A DNA stretch of 64,000 nucleotides from Phoronis australis (lineage: Eukaryota > Phoronida > Phoronidae). A program made the position numbers and the translations under genes. The notes below the pieces were generated by a model. That model saw only the letters and a program-made list of their open reading frames with translations, ran no database searches and was not told where the DNA came from. Below are positions 1-10,979 of this stretch, one piece after another; position 1 is the stretch's first letter, and every line of letters begins with the position of its first letter. Location of the stretch: contig NMRA01000149.1 of NCBI GenBank assembly GCA_002633005.1, forward strand, positions 78,066-142,065. The letters are read 5' to 3'.

Positions 1-301
1 TTTTTTCCAGCACTATTTCAATAATTAATAGATTCCCTTTCTCATCATTATAGCTATTTGTAATTTCATATTCAAAATTATTATTAATTAGGATAGTGAC
101 ACCCCGTGCATCCCTTCTACCTGGACTCACAAAAATGTCAAAGCCCCACTGGGCCCTAATCATATCATGGTCTGATTCTATAAAATGTGTGTCTTGCAGA
201 CAATAAATATTATATTTTTTCCCTTTTAGGTAATTAAAAACATCCTTACGTTTTTGAAAATTTCGTAAACCTCTGCAGTTTAAAGACATAACGTTAATCA
301 T
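1..301 (-). mobile_element. LINE ORF2 N-terminus, endonuclease domain (partial)
   Basis: Reading the minus strand from the ATG at 301 gives about 100 uninterrupted codons that run off the window. The protein begins MINVMSLNCRGLRNF and contains CLQDTHF, RAQWGFDIF and GVTILINNNFEYEI. These are the N-terminal blocks of the apurinic-type endonuclease of L1/Tx1-like non-LTR retrotransposons: the Asn motif LNCRGLR, then the LQ(E/D)THF metal-binding block, then the strand around ILINNN. The usual catalytic Glu in LQETH is Asp here, as in some invertebrate elements. An in-frame stop (305-307) lies just upstream of the ATG, so this is the natural ORF2 start. No ORF1 is recognisable upstream. The lack of stops suggests a fairly young copy; the reverse transcriptase would lie outside the window. 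Confidence 0.85.
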
Positions 302-832
302 CTTTTAGATACTAGGTAAATGTCAATGAAAAGACAAGGATACGCAGATTCACAGATCTGTAAGCAAAATCTCCAATATATGACTTCAGAGCTATGTGAT
401 AAGTAGGTCTTATAAAGGCAATATCTCCCTTCCCAGATATAAGTCAATGTTACATAGTTACAAAACTCTAAAAACACAAATGCAAAAACCTTCCCTAGCA
501 TCCTGGTTCGCGGGCGTTGGAAAGAATTTTGTACATCCAACCGGAAAAAAAAGACAAAAATAGACAAGTAGCACTAACAAAGCATAGTTTGGTCTCAGCT
601 TCTAGTTTAATACAGAAAAGATAAGTACCGAGGGTAAGTCAGAGCCATGCCAGCGTAGATGCACTATAAACATCCAATAAAGCCTGCTGAGACTTGCCAT
701 AATCAAATCCCTGTTACTGAGATAACAAAAAAAAGAAAAACAGGTAAAAGCAATAAGGCGCTGGCATTAACATCTAACATCGGCCAATGCGAATACTTAA
801 ATAGTGACTAAATACAAAGTACTGGGATGTAG
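302..832. other. No recognisable gene
   Basis: This AT-rich stretch lies on the 5' side of the LINE ORF2 fragment. The minus-strand open frame here (298-567) has no family resemblance and does not look like a LINE ORF1. It may be the element's 5' leader or flanking DNA. Confidence 0.3.
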
Positions 833-1010
833 TTACGCTGTAAATTTTCTCCATGGTTCTTCCTTGTTTTTCCGTACCTCCAACCAAATCATATCAGGAG
901 CTTCCTTGATGCGAGTGAACATCTTCTGCTGCTTTCTCAAATCATAGGCAATGTGTGCCAGCTCTCCTCTCTTCTGCTTTAACAATGTTAATGTCTTCTT
1001 AATTTTCGTA
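833..1010 (-). CDS. Possible terminal exon of an unidentified gene
   Basis: On the minus strand a possible acceptor ending CCTGAAG at 1011 opens a 58-codon frame that closes at TAA (833-835). The peptide is basic and predicted helical (TKIKKTLTLLKQKRGELA, then AYDLRKQQKMFTRIKEAP, then MIWLEVRKNKEEPW). Its composition is that of a real coding exon, not of translated AT-rich spacer. I do not recognise the family. The frame needs a preceding exon that leaves two bases. The open segment at 4344-4428 does so in one of its frames; the segment at 1963-2031 does not. It could also be a transposon remnant. Confidence 0.35.
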
Positions 1011-1962
1011 CTTCAGGAACATAACAAATGTGTTTTGTACACATACGCGCACGGCGCAGATCACATCTCGGAAATTGCCGATTTGACGGATGACAATGAA
1101 TGAACACAATGAAATTAACAACGTCGTTTTACAGCTTGTAAGATTCATAATAAACGTATTTTGAATATTGCAATGCATGTGTTCCAAAGTCCTATATTTT
1201 TGTATTGGTGCGCGCCGAATGAAAGTAATCGTGAGTGTTGCTGTGTTGCAAAATCTCTTATCCTGGGCCGATTTGAAAAATTCAAAGTTGTACTCATATT
1301 TGTTTTCGCTCCTCTTTTCAAATATTACTGTAAAAACTACGTAAAACTCTCTCCATAAAAAGTACAGTCTGCTAGCTAGATTGTAATCTCAGCTGATCAT
1401 ATCCGCATGAGCGAAGCCAATTATCCTCGCTCGTGACTCGATGACTAGAGCAGCTTGGCGGCATCCCTTTGATCGTGAGCCGAGCGCGACTCAGCCAAGG
1501 TGGATAAATACGGTCTAGTTCAATTTTCCATACCCCACCGTTTACCTTAACCACTGGGGTTAGAACCAATCTTATTTAGTGGGAATGTTCATAGCATGAC
1601 TAACTACAAACTATACACTACATATGCAAACGAATCACGAGATAATACTAATAAAACAAAATAATGAAGACTTTTCGAGCAAGCCATAGCACATTCAGTT
1701 ACAAGGAAAAAATGGCGGCGTTCAGGACAAGTTCCTGAACTGATGAGCCGGAAATGTGGGTACGGAAATAACCGATGACAGCCGGTAATTATACGTTCAC
1801 AGAGAAGGGTCAAATATTGTTAAAAAATCGCTTTTGGCAAGAAAGGCAAAAAGAATATAAAGAAAGGGTGTCGAAAATAAGAATATATGTAGTAAGTATT
1901 TTCGGATACTGGAACCACATGGGCAGTTTGAGAGAAGGAGTTTAACTTAAGATATTCCTTAC

Positions 1963-2031
1963 CAAATGCGGCTTCTTTAAATTTCTTCCGGACAACTGGA
2001 TCATCGGCAAACTTCCGCATGTGATCGGCAC
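1963..2031 (-). CDS. Possible internal exon of an unidentified gene
   Basis: This 69-nt segment lies on the minus strand between a good acceptor (ATTCTACAG) and a good donor (GTAAGG). It encodes ADHMRKFADDPVVRKKF followed by KEAAFG. Its length is a multiple of three with phase 1 at both ends, so it would behave as a cassette exon. The Lys/Arg-rich, Asp-containing helix-like sequence looks coding, but I cannot assign a family. Its phase fits the segment at 4344-4428 read in one frame. Confidence 0.33.
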
Positions 2032-2649
2032 CTGTAGAATGCCATTTTAAATGAGTTAATTGATAATCTCCCACATTCACAAACATTTTGAAAAACCATC
2101 ACTTACACAATGACAAAACGCATTCCTCTAGATCACTCATGAAGGGTCCTTATGGCTTCTATTACATGGAAAGCACTGTACAGCCTTTCAAAAGGTTATC
2201 CCTCACAATGTTCAATTACCTGCCATACAAAACTGTACATGTGGAGAATTTCTCGCTTACACTGATCACTGCTCAGATTCTCTTAGCACCAGACAACTTT
2301 TATGATGCCTATTCAGCTCGCTCTTTGCCAGTATTGATTTAGATCTGAGTTAATGAAGAGGAACTGGTAATACCTATAGCACTACTGTCTCAACAATGAT
2401 GGTTGGTGTTACACCCAAATTGTTTTTTTCTGGCATTTGCACAGACTTACGGTCTGAAACTGTGGAGAGCAATTTTAACTTGGTACATTTTAAATATTAC
2501 AAAATGCCTAAAACAGTTAATTTGTCTTTCTCTTCACAAATAACACTTCCCAAAGGAACGATGGTTTTAAAAATGTTAATTCCGGTTTTTGTTATTTCAT
2601 TTTAATACTCCTGTTTACTTGTCTTTTTTTTCTAACCGTGGAAGGGGTT

Positions 2650-2800
2650 GATATCTTTACAGGGCTCGACATAACGAGCTGCAGGTCGCATTTGCGACCT
2701 GAAATTTGGAAATGCGAGCTGAGATTTTCGTCAGCTCGTATCAAGTCGCAAAATGCGACCTGGAATTTCCAACGAATGCGAGCTGAGTTTTTACACTTCT
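2650..2800. repeat. Internally repetitive stretch with GTCGCA/TGCGAC palindromes
   Basis: The motif GCGAGCTGAG and the palindromes AGGTCGCATTTGCGACCT and GTCGCAAAATGCGACCT recur within about 120 bp. The left side, CAGGGCTCGACATAA, resembles the terminus of a hAT-type transposon (CAG start), but no matching inverted end is found nearby. This is probably one end of a truncated non-autonomous element. Confidence 0.35.
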
Positions 2801-2839
2801 CAACATATACCTGGCTAATACAAAGCAGCTCTTGTTAAT

Positions 2840-4340
2840 CCAACCGTTATTTGGCTGTTGCCAAATCCAAGTTCAAAAGAACACTAACCGACAACAGCCC
2901 TCCCGATGATTTGTAAGCAATTAAGTCGCGTGAACATGGGATATGCAGAATCGATCTTTGACGCGTTTCATTGGCTAACACTTTCGGCCACTTTTGTAAA
3001 TTCCCGGATTCGCCGAAGAAAGTTTCGGGCCACTGCTTAACACATGAAAACTTCACAAAACAATGGTGTTTCTACTAATTCTTAAGCGATCAACTTACCA
3101 AACTTTGTGGTGGACAAAAATGTTTATTTTTCCCATAAGATGTCCTTATTACATGTACCAAATATCCACGACAATATCCCTGATACCGCACTGCGGCACC
3201 GTTAGCGCGCAAGCGGTCCCGGCAAACAATCGTGACTTAGACTGAGATGTGCTTCTCCTTTTTATCGTATTAAGACAGCCAAAGTGAAAATGATGACCTT
3301 ATTGATCGCCAAACGACGGTCCCCTCTTTACTTTCAAGTGCCAAGAANCTTTATATTTTATCATTTAACTTGAAGTACCAAAACAGTGGTTAATTTTGAT
3401 TGCCAACGAAACTTAATTTGTTTAGTTAATTGTGAACCCATCCGAGTTACACTAAACATTTTACAGCAAACAAAATTACAATTAGTGCCATTAGTTCAAG
3501 TTTTATTTTTATTAGAACTCAAATCATAAAAATACTGACGAAAGTGCAAATATGGTGATGACCAAACTGAACATTTGGAATATCTGGACAATTTCGGTTG
3601 CACATACTACTAACTATTCTAGCTTTTTCTCAGTCATAAAAAATGAAGAGTGGGCACAAGTTATTAGGACAACTGTTTCCTAGTAAAAAATCTGGTTAAA
3701 CGAGATTGAAAGAACATTAAAAAAATAATCCATACAATATTGTTAACTCTGATCAGCATTTGTAAATCCACAGAGTGGTACACATGGTCGTTTGTCTTCA
3801 ATTGAACTCAATGTTTATAGTTTTTAGCTTACTATAGTTCATCAATTTTTAAAGTCGGAAAACCACACATGGTTGGTTTTTCAAGCTGAATACCGCCATG
3901 GTGTTCGTTTTTAACGAAAATTACAGGTTAATACATTTTGAAAATTTGCCACTTTGTACATGCAGGCAGAAATGTTTACTACAATTTATGATCCGGTAAT
4001 TACACTTAACTGGGTCTTCCTCCGACACCAGCCAAGGCGGTAATCACAACTGTATCTGACACCGGCGCCGCGCTCTGTTTGATCCTGGTAAAACCCGCTC
4101 AGAAGGATGAGCGGTGAAAAGTCACTCACATCTTTAGAATGCGTGACTTCCTCATTGTAAATGCACTATATCATGGTATGTTCTATTCTTAGTGAGACAA
4201 ATAGCTTCAACACATCACCGAGTAAATGAAACCTAGATTTTAAATACCTAGAGCAATGAAGTTATTTAATCATTTTAGAAATAAGTTTACTAGTGGGATT
4301 GCGAAAGCAAGTATCCTACATTTAAGTACTTATAGTTAGT
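2840..4340. other. Non-coding stretch, no recognisable feature
   Basis: I see no supported gene here. One ambiguous base (n) is at 3347. A short GC-rich patch at 4015-4115 contrasts with the AT-rich surroundings, but its open frames are too short to call. Confidence 0.3.
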
Positions 4341-4343
4341 TAC

Positions 4344-4428
4344 CTTCCCATATAAGCTCGCCCTTGTTCATAATCATCCAAACCACGCACGGTTGGTGTC
4401 CACGTGACATTTCCATCCATTTCTTCAT
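4344..4428 (-). CDS. Possible internal exon of an unidentified gene
   Basis: This 85-nt minus-strand segment is bounded by a good acceptor (TTATTTTCCAG) and donor (GTAACT). Two frames are open. One gives DEEMDGNVTWTPTVRG followed by LDDYEQGRAYMG, which looks the more protein-like. The other gives MKKWMEMSRGHQPCVV and joins in phase to 6672-6739 and 1963-2031. No family is recognised. The first frame would join in phase to the terminal candidate 833-1010, skipping 1963-2031. Confidence 0.35.
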
Positions 4429-4532
4429 CTGGAAAATAATTTCTATTTATTTTAGTCTTTATTGACTATAGTATACACGTTCCTGTCACAGCTGATATTA
4501 GTTGCAATATGTTCTGAATTTAACTTGCCAAC

Positions 4533-5366
4533 ATGCCTCAAACAGCTAAAAAAGACAAGCAGCTGTACAGTAAAATTAAGTTCTTCAGTTTGATACAAAT
4601 AATTGTCATAATTTCTATCAGTGGTATTTTTTCAGAGACTTACCACATTGTTCTAAATACTCAAAATTTTACCAAAGGTTATTGTTGTGTTTATGTTTAC
4701 GTTAGAATCAGGCATGTGACTACAGCTGATGGGATGAGAGCAGTGTGTGGGTTGATGACTCTAGGAAACATGGCTTTGTAATAGTGTTACTCATATAGTT
4801 CCGTGCAGTAGTTGTAGTGAGTTCTATGTATAATTGGATATATTCCAAGAAATAACCTTTAAATATGGCCATGTTCGTAGTACAGCTATTCATTGACAAG
4901 AAATCACGAAAAGTGACTAGATTAGTCATAGGGTTAGAATCATATAAATTCTGAATGAGAAGGCATTTTACAGCAATTCAGAACGGAGATGTAAACGGGT
5001 TAAGACGTAGTGAAGCAGTTTATGAAGTTAAAACAGATGTAGCAGGACTTTGATTCCTCCACAGAAGTAAGTAGTTATTTACTATTATTCGTATTGTAAT
5101 TTTTAAGTAATAAGGTTTATTTAGAATTATTGTCAAATAGAAAGCTCAGAAATATGAAAAATAGCGTGAATAAGAAATAACGAAAGTTTAAATAGTTTAA
5201 TACAAGTATGTTTGAATATGATGCAGCTATCATGGAAATTAGATCAGTAATCTGTTTAGATTTACCAAAATAATGAGCTAGGAATGTTATGACGGTAATT
5301 AACGTTTATATCGGAATTATAAATAGCGTTTGACAAGTAATTGTTATTTAGATTAGTTTCTAATGT
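4533..5366 (+). repeat. Local tandem duplication, copy 1
   Basis: The sequence from about 4540 to 5366 recurs nearly base for base at about 5395-6253. It starts in both copies near AAAAAAGACAAGCAGCTG. The copies differ by a few substitutions and by about 34 bp present only in copy 2. An n at 5367 sits at the junction. This is either a recent segmental duplication or two haplotypes placed in tandem by assembly. No coding potential is recognised. Confidence 0.9.
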
Positions 5367-5386
5367 NCCTCCCACACGGATTTTAC

Positions 5387-6253
5387 TGGAACAGCCCTAA
5401 AAAAGACAAGCAGCTGTACAGTAAAATTAAGTTCTTCAGTTTGATACAAATAATTGTCATAATTTCTATCAGTGGTATTTTTTCAGAGACTTACCACATT
5501 GTTCTAAATACTCAAAATTTTACCAAAGGTTAGTGTTGTGTTTATGTTTATGTTAGAATCAGGCATGTGACTACAGCTGATGGGATGAGAGCAGTGTGTG
5601 GGTTGATGACTCTAGGAAACATGGCTTATTATGTAATAGTGTTACTCATATAGTTCCGTGCAGTAGTTGTAGTGAGTTCTATGTATAATTGGATATATTC
5701 CAAGAGATAACCTTTAAATATGGCCATGTTCGTAGTACAGCTATTCATTGACAAGAGAATTCGGTGACAAATTTGGTAAGGGCAAGTAAAATCACGAAAA
5801 GTGACTAGATTAGTCATAGGGTTAGAATCATATAAATTCTGAATGAGAAGGCATTTTACAGCAGTTCAGAACGGAGATGTAAACCGGTTAAGACGTAGTG
5901 AACCAGTTTATGAAGTTAAAACCGATGTAGCAGGACTTTGATTCCTCCACAGAAGTAAGTAGTTATTTACTATTATTCGTATCGTAATTTTTAAGTAATA
6001 AGGTTTATTTAGAATTATTGTCAAATAGAAAGCTCAGAAATATGAAAAATAGCGTGAATAAGAAATAACGAAAGTTTAAATAGTTTAATACAAGTATGTT
6101 TGAATATGATGCAGCTATCATGGAAATTAGATCAGTAATCTGTTTAGATTTACCAAAATAATGAGCTAGGAATGTTATGACGGTAATTAACGTTTATATC
6201 GGAATTATAAATAGCGTTTGACAAGTAATTGTTATTTAGATTAGTTTCTAATG
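5387..6253 (+). repeat. Local tandem duplication, copy 2
   Basis: This is a near-identical second copy of 4533-5366. It carries an extra segment at about 5756-5789 (beginning AGAATTCGGTGAC) that copy 1 lacks. The copies end around TTAGTTTCTAATGT; after that, copy 1 runs into the n base and copy 2 into unique sequence. Confidence 0.9.
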
Positions 6254-6671
6254 TTTTGTAATTTGTTGTTTACAGATCGAATAAATATACTATCATTTAT
6301 ATGATTTAAAGAGGAATCCTAGTTCTCATTGGTTTCGGCCTTGAGCCTGTCAGCGGTACAGCTAGCTATTTGGTAATGGCTATGCTTTACAAATTGTATG
6401 GCATATACAAACCAAGCAAAACTGAAGAGCAAAGTAATTTTTCCTGACTGAAAGTTTATTTTTGTTGAGAAATTTGACAAAATGAAATTTCACCTGCCTA
6501 TCACATTGTGTCCCAAACTGAAGATTTTTTTACTTTACCTGCAATTTTCTTGGATATAAGTATCAAACAATTAATTACGATGTTAAATTGACATATATGA
6601 CTCTGGTACCCAACAATTAGCCTGGAAGAATGAGAATTACATATGAGTACAGAAATTACAGTGACGCTCAC

Positions 6672-6739
6672 CTTATTTTGAATTTGTTTTGATTGATTCC
6701 TTTCCCATCTTCTTTTACTTGACTCTTTTATTGTCGGAA
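6672..6739 (-). CDS. Possible internal exon of an unidentified gene
   Basis: This 68-nt minus-strand segment lies between acceptor AACCATTGCAG and donor GTGAGC. Only one frame is open; it gives PTIKESSKRRWERNQSKQ and ends in a complete codon. It would join in phase to one frame of 4344-4428. The lysine-rich composition is also easy to get by chance in AT-rich DNA, so support is weak. Confidence 0.25.
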
Positions 6740-6849
6740 CTGCAATGGTTACTGAAAAAGAAAAAATGCATTTTTTTGGTATTCAACAAGTCTGCTGCAG
6801 ATAGCCCTTACAGATGAGAAAACTTGTTATGAAAATCGTGGAAAGAGTA

Positions 6850-7760
6850 TGGTGATGGGCAAAGTCTGAAATATCAACATGATCAAGGATAACATTTTAA
6901 AGGTGACGGTTTTGCAATGAGGGGTCTTGGCCTTGCACATTCGAAGTGAATTGTAGATGCACGTCATGCTGTGAACCTCCCCATTAAGGAAATGAGGATC
7001 GATTTGGAGAAACCTTTTACATTTCTTGATCAATTCTCACCAGATGAGCCCAACAAGGTCTTACCCACATTCCAAAATCGCTAGTGGGTTGGTCATTAAA
7101 TAAGGAGTGAGTTTATTCAAGGTCAACTAAGCCCAAGGTAATTACTAGAGGGTTCCTTATCAAATCATATCTAAACACATTAATTAGGCTTCCATGAACA
7201 CCATGATCCATGCAGGCCATACTATACCCGCCCATCAACACAAAGGGGCAACAACAGTTTTTCAAACTTTTGTTTTGGAAGTTGGTATTTTAAATTATTT
7301 TAAATAGTTCATGAAAAGTACACACGATATGTTTTATGAAAATTAGGAAATTGGCCAAGAAATGTGACTTTCATAACCTAAAAACCTTTAATTAATGTTG
7401 CCATAACATGTTCCTCATAAATTCTGCTGGCGCAACATAACTGAGCCACTTCAAGTTATGACAAACCGACCTGAGTTGGATTTTGAGGTAAGCTTTATTA
7501 AGTGTCCTCGTACCATTCATCGACACATTTTATTATGCGCTTTTGCACTTTACCCTATATGGTGCCACAGCTCATTTGTTCAAGTACTGAGGCAGCTAAA
7601 GATGGATCCTTAGTAAACTATAAATATATATTGACGATGAGTAGATCTTCATACAGCTAGCTGGTTCAGCTGGCTACTATAGAGATGATGGGGTCATTGT
7701 CTGCCTGTATTAATTATTAATGAATAGCAACCACAACCTACTCAAATTTTGAAGAATCAG
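6850..7760. other. Non-coding stretch, nothing recognised
   Basis: No open frame, RNA fold or repeat boundary stands out. It precedes the GC-rich repeat at about 7770. Confidence 0.3.
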
Positions 7761-7764
7761 GGAC

Positions 7765-7965
7765 GTACTGATCATGGTCGATACAGCACAGAAATAATTA
7801 GGGCTATAGCCCTCCCCCCTCCCCCAGCCCCCTATGGTGCGGGCCGCCCTAGGCAATCACGTACATTGTCCTGGATGCCGCAGGCCAACCGAGGGGCTAA
7901 GTGTTGCCTATATAGGGCCCCCAATGGAAATGGGCGGCGCAGCAGTGAAATAAGTAGAGGACTGT
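7765..7965 (+). repeat. GC-rich dispersed repeat, copy A
   Basis: The sequence contains CAGCACAGAAATAATTAGGG, a polyC-rich core with GGGCTATAGCCCT, then GGGCGGCGCAGCAGTGAAAT. A related block in the same orientation lies at about 9450-9600. The CTATAG palindrome flanked by G/C runs is typical of a MITE-like repeat. The open frame across it is produced by the repeat and is not a gene. Confidence 0.55.
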
Positions 7966-9439
7966 ATAGTCCGGTTACCTATTGTCGTCAGGCTCCAAAG
8001 GTCGTCCGCCATCTTGTTTCGCGTGCAGCGCAACCACGCGGGACTTAGCGTTCCAATTTGGAGTGCTCGTCTACACGTTAGGTACTAACTTATCGGAAGA
8101 GACACGTATCAAAGTAATGAGACAAAAATCGGTGAGTTTACCGATTGTTTTTTAAAACCACTTAAAAATCAGTAGATTTTACTAATACACTTTTTTGTGC
8201 GTTTTCAGAAGATGTTTTCGAATTTAAATTTTCTTCCGACGGGACACAAAACATGATCCAGGGTTTGTTTATGCAATGTATCTGTTTGTCCCAGGCACTA
8301 GTAGGATCTAGAAGGCCAAAGGAAAAATCCGCAGACAAATGCGATACGCTGGGTTCTTAACATTTTTGCCTCACGTTCACCATTAAACTGCATTGAAATG
8401 TTGTCCAATTGGCTTTTATTGGAAACCACAGTGCAGAGCTCAACATCAAAGCTTCAAATCGAGTTTATGTCAATAAAAACAGGCTGTTGCAATTTTCATT
8501 ACTTCGTTGGCCTTTTTCTGCATGTTTCTCAGTTTTTACAAAAGGGGGCAGCATATGACGAACTTAGGTGTCACAATAAAATGGCTGCCGAAGGCAGTGC
8601 ACATTTGAAATAACTCGGCACAAATTAAAGAAAACTTCCGAATCGATGAATGCGGTATATCTGTGAGAGTTGAATCGAATCCTATTCAGATCATAACTTT
8701 GAAGTGGAATAATTCGGTGAGTACAACAGCAAGTCGGTTTTATGCTTAGGCGGACGAACATTGGGCTCCCCAGTATATGTCCGTCACAACACCCATTCTA
8801 TACGGTAAGCTGAACGCCGATATGTGAACTTGTCCTTTAAGGACAGGCTCATACTCACGAACCTGAAAAGGTTTGCGGAGATATTCAACAACCAAGTTCG
8901 CCTCCTTTTCTTAGGCTACTTACGTTTCGGGGATGACATGTCCGCCACAACACGACTCGAAATATGTCCACGAAAACTCGTGATTTCTCGAGGACGACTT
9001 ATCACCGCGAGAACACGCATTCACTCTTACAGGGACACTTTTTCAGTAGGCCTATAGGTGACGCTGTGTCAGAGGATAAGTAAGCGATTTCTATGATGGA
9101 TCAACTCAGGCCTCCACCATCAAATTTTCGTAGACATAACAAGTTTTGCTGAGATATTCGATAATAACATTCGCCTCCTTTACTACAGGTGTCCGCCATA
9201 GCAGGAGCTAAAATACCGTCAGGTAAAACTTGTGGGTTTGTCGAGGAGTATGCCCACGAGAACATTTCACTTTTCTACTGAGTGAACCTGTAACTAGAAT
9301 TTAGGTGGACGTCCTAATTAACGTAAGCCGGGGACTCAGCGAAAATAAACATAAAAAACGTCGTCGACATGCCGACTATTATTTTTATTTCCACGTAAAA
9401 ATAGTAGAGGTTTCGAAAAACGATGTAAACGGGAATAAT

Positions 9440-9610
9440 CACGCATAGTACTGCAGTGGCGACGCAGCACTGAAAAGAAGTGGGGGGGGGGGTCGCATAG
9501 CCCCCAGCCCCCCTGTGGTCACCGCCCATTGACCATGGGCGGCACAGCATTGAAGGCAGTGGGAGGCTATGGGGAGCGCCGCCCGCCCATGATATATAAT
9601 TCCGCGTCAT
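9440..9610 (+). repeat. GC-rich dispersed repeat, copy B
   Basis: This is the second, diverged copy of the block at 7765-7965 in direct orientation. Shared landmarks in the same order are CAGCACTGAAA, a G run, CATAGCCCCCAGCCCC, then GGGCGGCACAGCATTGAA. The DNA between the two copies (about 7.97-9.44 kb) has no recognisable gene. Confidence 0.5.
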
Positions 9611-10219
9611 GCATGCCATTGTTAGCTGGCGCAATCCCGATAATTAGTGTGTTTGAGTGACGCGAACTGAATACAAATGCCAGGGTGATTCACGTCGGTC
9701 GCTTTAAACGCGAAACCTGTGGCCCCTTTTTAATTCTTATTTGGTAAGACATCGAAACAGTTTTTATTTTGATAGTGCTCTCAATCTTCTTTGCTTCAGT
9801 ATAAAGTGAATACGACTCTTTTGTTTCTTACTAAGTCCAGCTGAAGGCCTGTCTTTTTCCAAAACTGTCCGCAAATTATTCCGCCGGGGATCGCTGGATA
9901 TCATGGACCTAGTAGTGAGAATGGATTTTCAACAGATATGATTCTATGTATTTTTTACATGCTTAATTTACATGCATCTATTTCATGCGCGCAAAACAGC
10001 CTTTAATATGGGGGGGGCTCGAATTTCCAACGATGTGGACCTTATACGGGGTGACACATCCAGGGCTGTGAATTGTGCGTTGTGCGGCGTTTGCGCCTTT
10101 TTAGAGTGGATTTTTTTTTCTCGTTTTCTGTGACTTTTTGTTTCTCTGGGGCGGACCTTTTTGTTCACTTCGCCAACTGAAATGGGAGGGGGGGGCTCGT
10201 TCGAGCTCCCCCCTGGGTA

Positions 10220-10264
10220 AAATACAATACAATACAATACAATACAATACATTACAATACAATT
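10220..10264 (+). repeat. Microsatellite (AATAC)n
   Basis: About eight pentamer units with one substitution follow a GC-rich repeat with G runs at 10005-10215. Confidence 0.9.
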
Positions 10265-10309
10265 AAACGGAACATTCAAGATACTGTAAAACATACATGT
10301 ATATACCGA

Positions 10310-10473
10310 ATGTCCATCAACTTTCTCAGAGAAAAACATGATGCAGAGCTGAACTTGAAATACGTAAAGAGATAACACTGGAATGGGAAAAGTTTGAAAT
10401 GGAGACGAAAGAAAGGGAGTGGAGGCTAGCTGTAGAACACAACATGTTAAATCTCATCGCAAAATTAACATAA
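10310..10473 (+). pseudogene. Relic of a Myb/SANT-like transposon-associated protein (C-terminus)
   Basis: The frame 10342-10473 reads CRAELEIRKEITLEWEKF, METKEREWRLAVEHNML, NLIAKLT, stop. A second frame from 10310 gives INFLREKHDAEL and overlaps it with a shift of one base. The charged helix of the pattern LREKHxAEL-ExEKFExExKEREWRL is characteristic of the C-terminal tail of Myb/SANT-like DNA-binding proteins, including the accessory proteins of PIF/Harbinger transposons. The DNA-binding domain itself is not visible upstream, where there is a microsatellite and a GC-rich repeat. I therefore take this as a decayed, frameshifted fragment. The family assignment rests on pattern recognition only. 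Confidence 0.35.
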
Positions 10474-10788
10474 AAATTGACTAAATTGAGTTGACTGATT
10501 TGTGTTAGATATGCTTTGAGAACAAAAATAAAAGAAGTTGCTTTCGTAAAGTGATTTTTTAAAGTAGTTTGTAATCTAGCGAGATGTACTACGATGTACT
10601 GGGCGCCCTGAGCTCAGTCATTCGGTTCACAACTTACACGTTCACTGAAGTAAAAATTTAGCTGTTGCGAAACCCATTTTTCTTACCCTAACGTGAATTT
10701 GCACGCGCAATTATATATGCGTGATTATTCACGTTTACGTCGCTTTGCAAAACCTCTCTAATATTATTGAGTCTTTTTCATCTACAAA

Positions 10789-10896
10789 ATATATATATAT
10801 ATATATACATATACGTATACGTGTACGTGTACGCGTACGCGTACGCGTACGCATACGCATATGCATATGCATATGTATATGTATATATATATACAT
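10789..10896. repeat. 108-bp alternating purine-pyrimidine, quasi-palindromic tract
   Basis: Every base alternates between purine and pyrimidine for 108 bp. Hexamers change stepwise from TATATA through TACATA, TACGTA and TACGTG to TACGCG, then back through TACGCA, TATGCA and TATGTA to TATATA. The tract is therefore close to self-complementary around ~10843. Such DNA can form a cruciform or Z-DNA. The Tyr/Val/Ala repeat peptide predicted across it is an artefact. Confidence 0.95.
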
Positions 10897-10979
10897 TTAA
10901 CGATTGTTGCAATGGCAATGAAGTGATAAAGGCGATGATTGGCGACAATGAAACATGAATAAAATGGAGAAGTTTAACA

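Noticed and set aside
1705-1790. Promoter signature (AAAATGGCGGC and CCGGAAAT)
   Set aside because: Resembles YY1 and ETS sites, but no gene start follows. The ATG in the motif closes after eight codons.
2660-2690. hAT terminus CAGGGCTCGACATAA
   Set aside because: No matching inverted end or target duplication found nearby.
7749-8048. 99-codon Pro/Arg-rich frame
   Set aside because: Lies across the GC-rich dispersed repeat.
10767-10958. 63-residue Tyr/Val/Ala repeat protein
   Set aside because: Pure translation of the alternating purine-pyrimidine tract.
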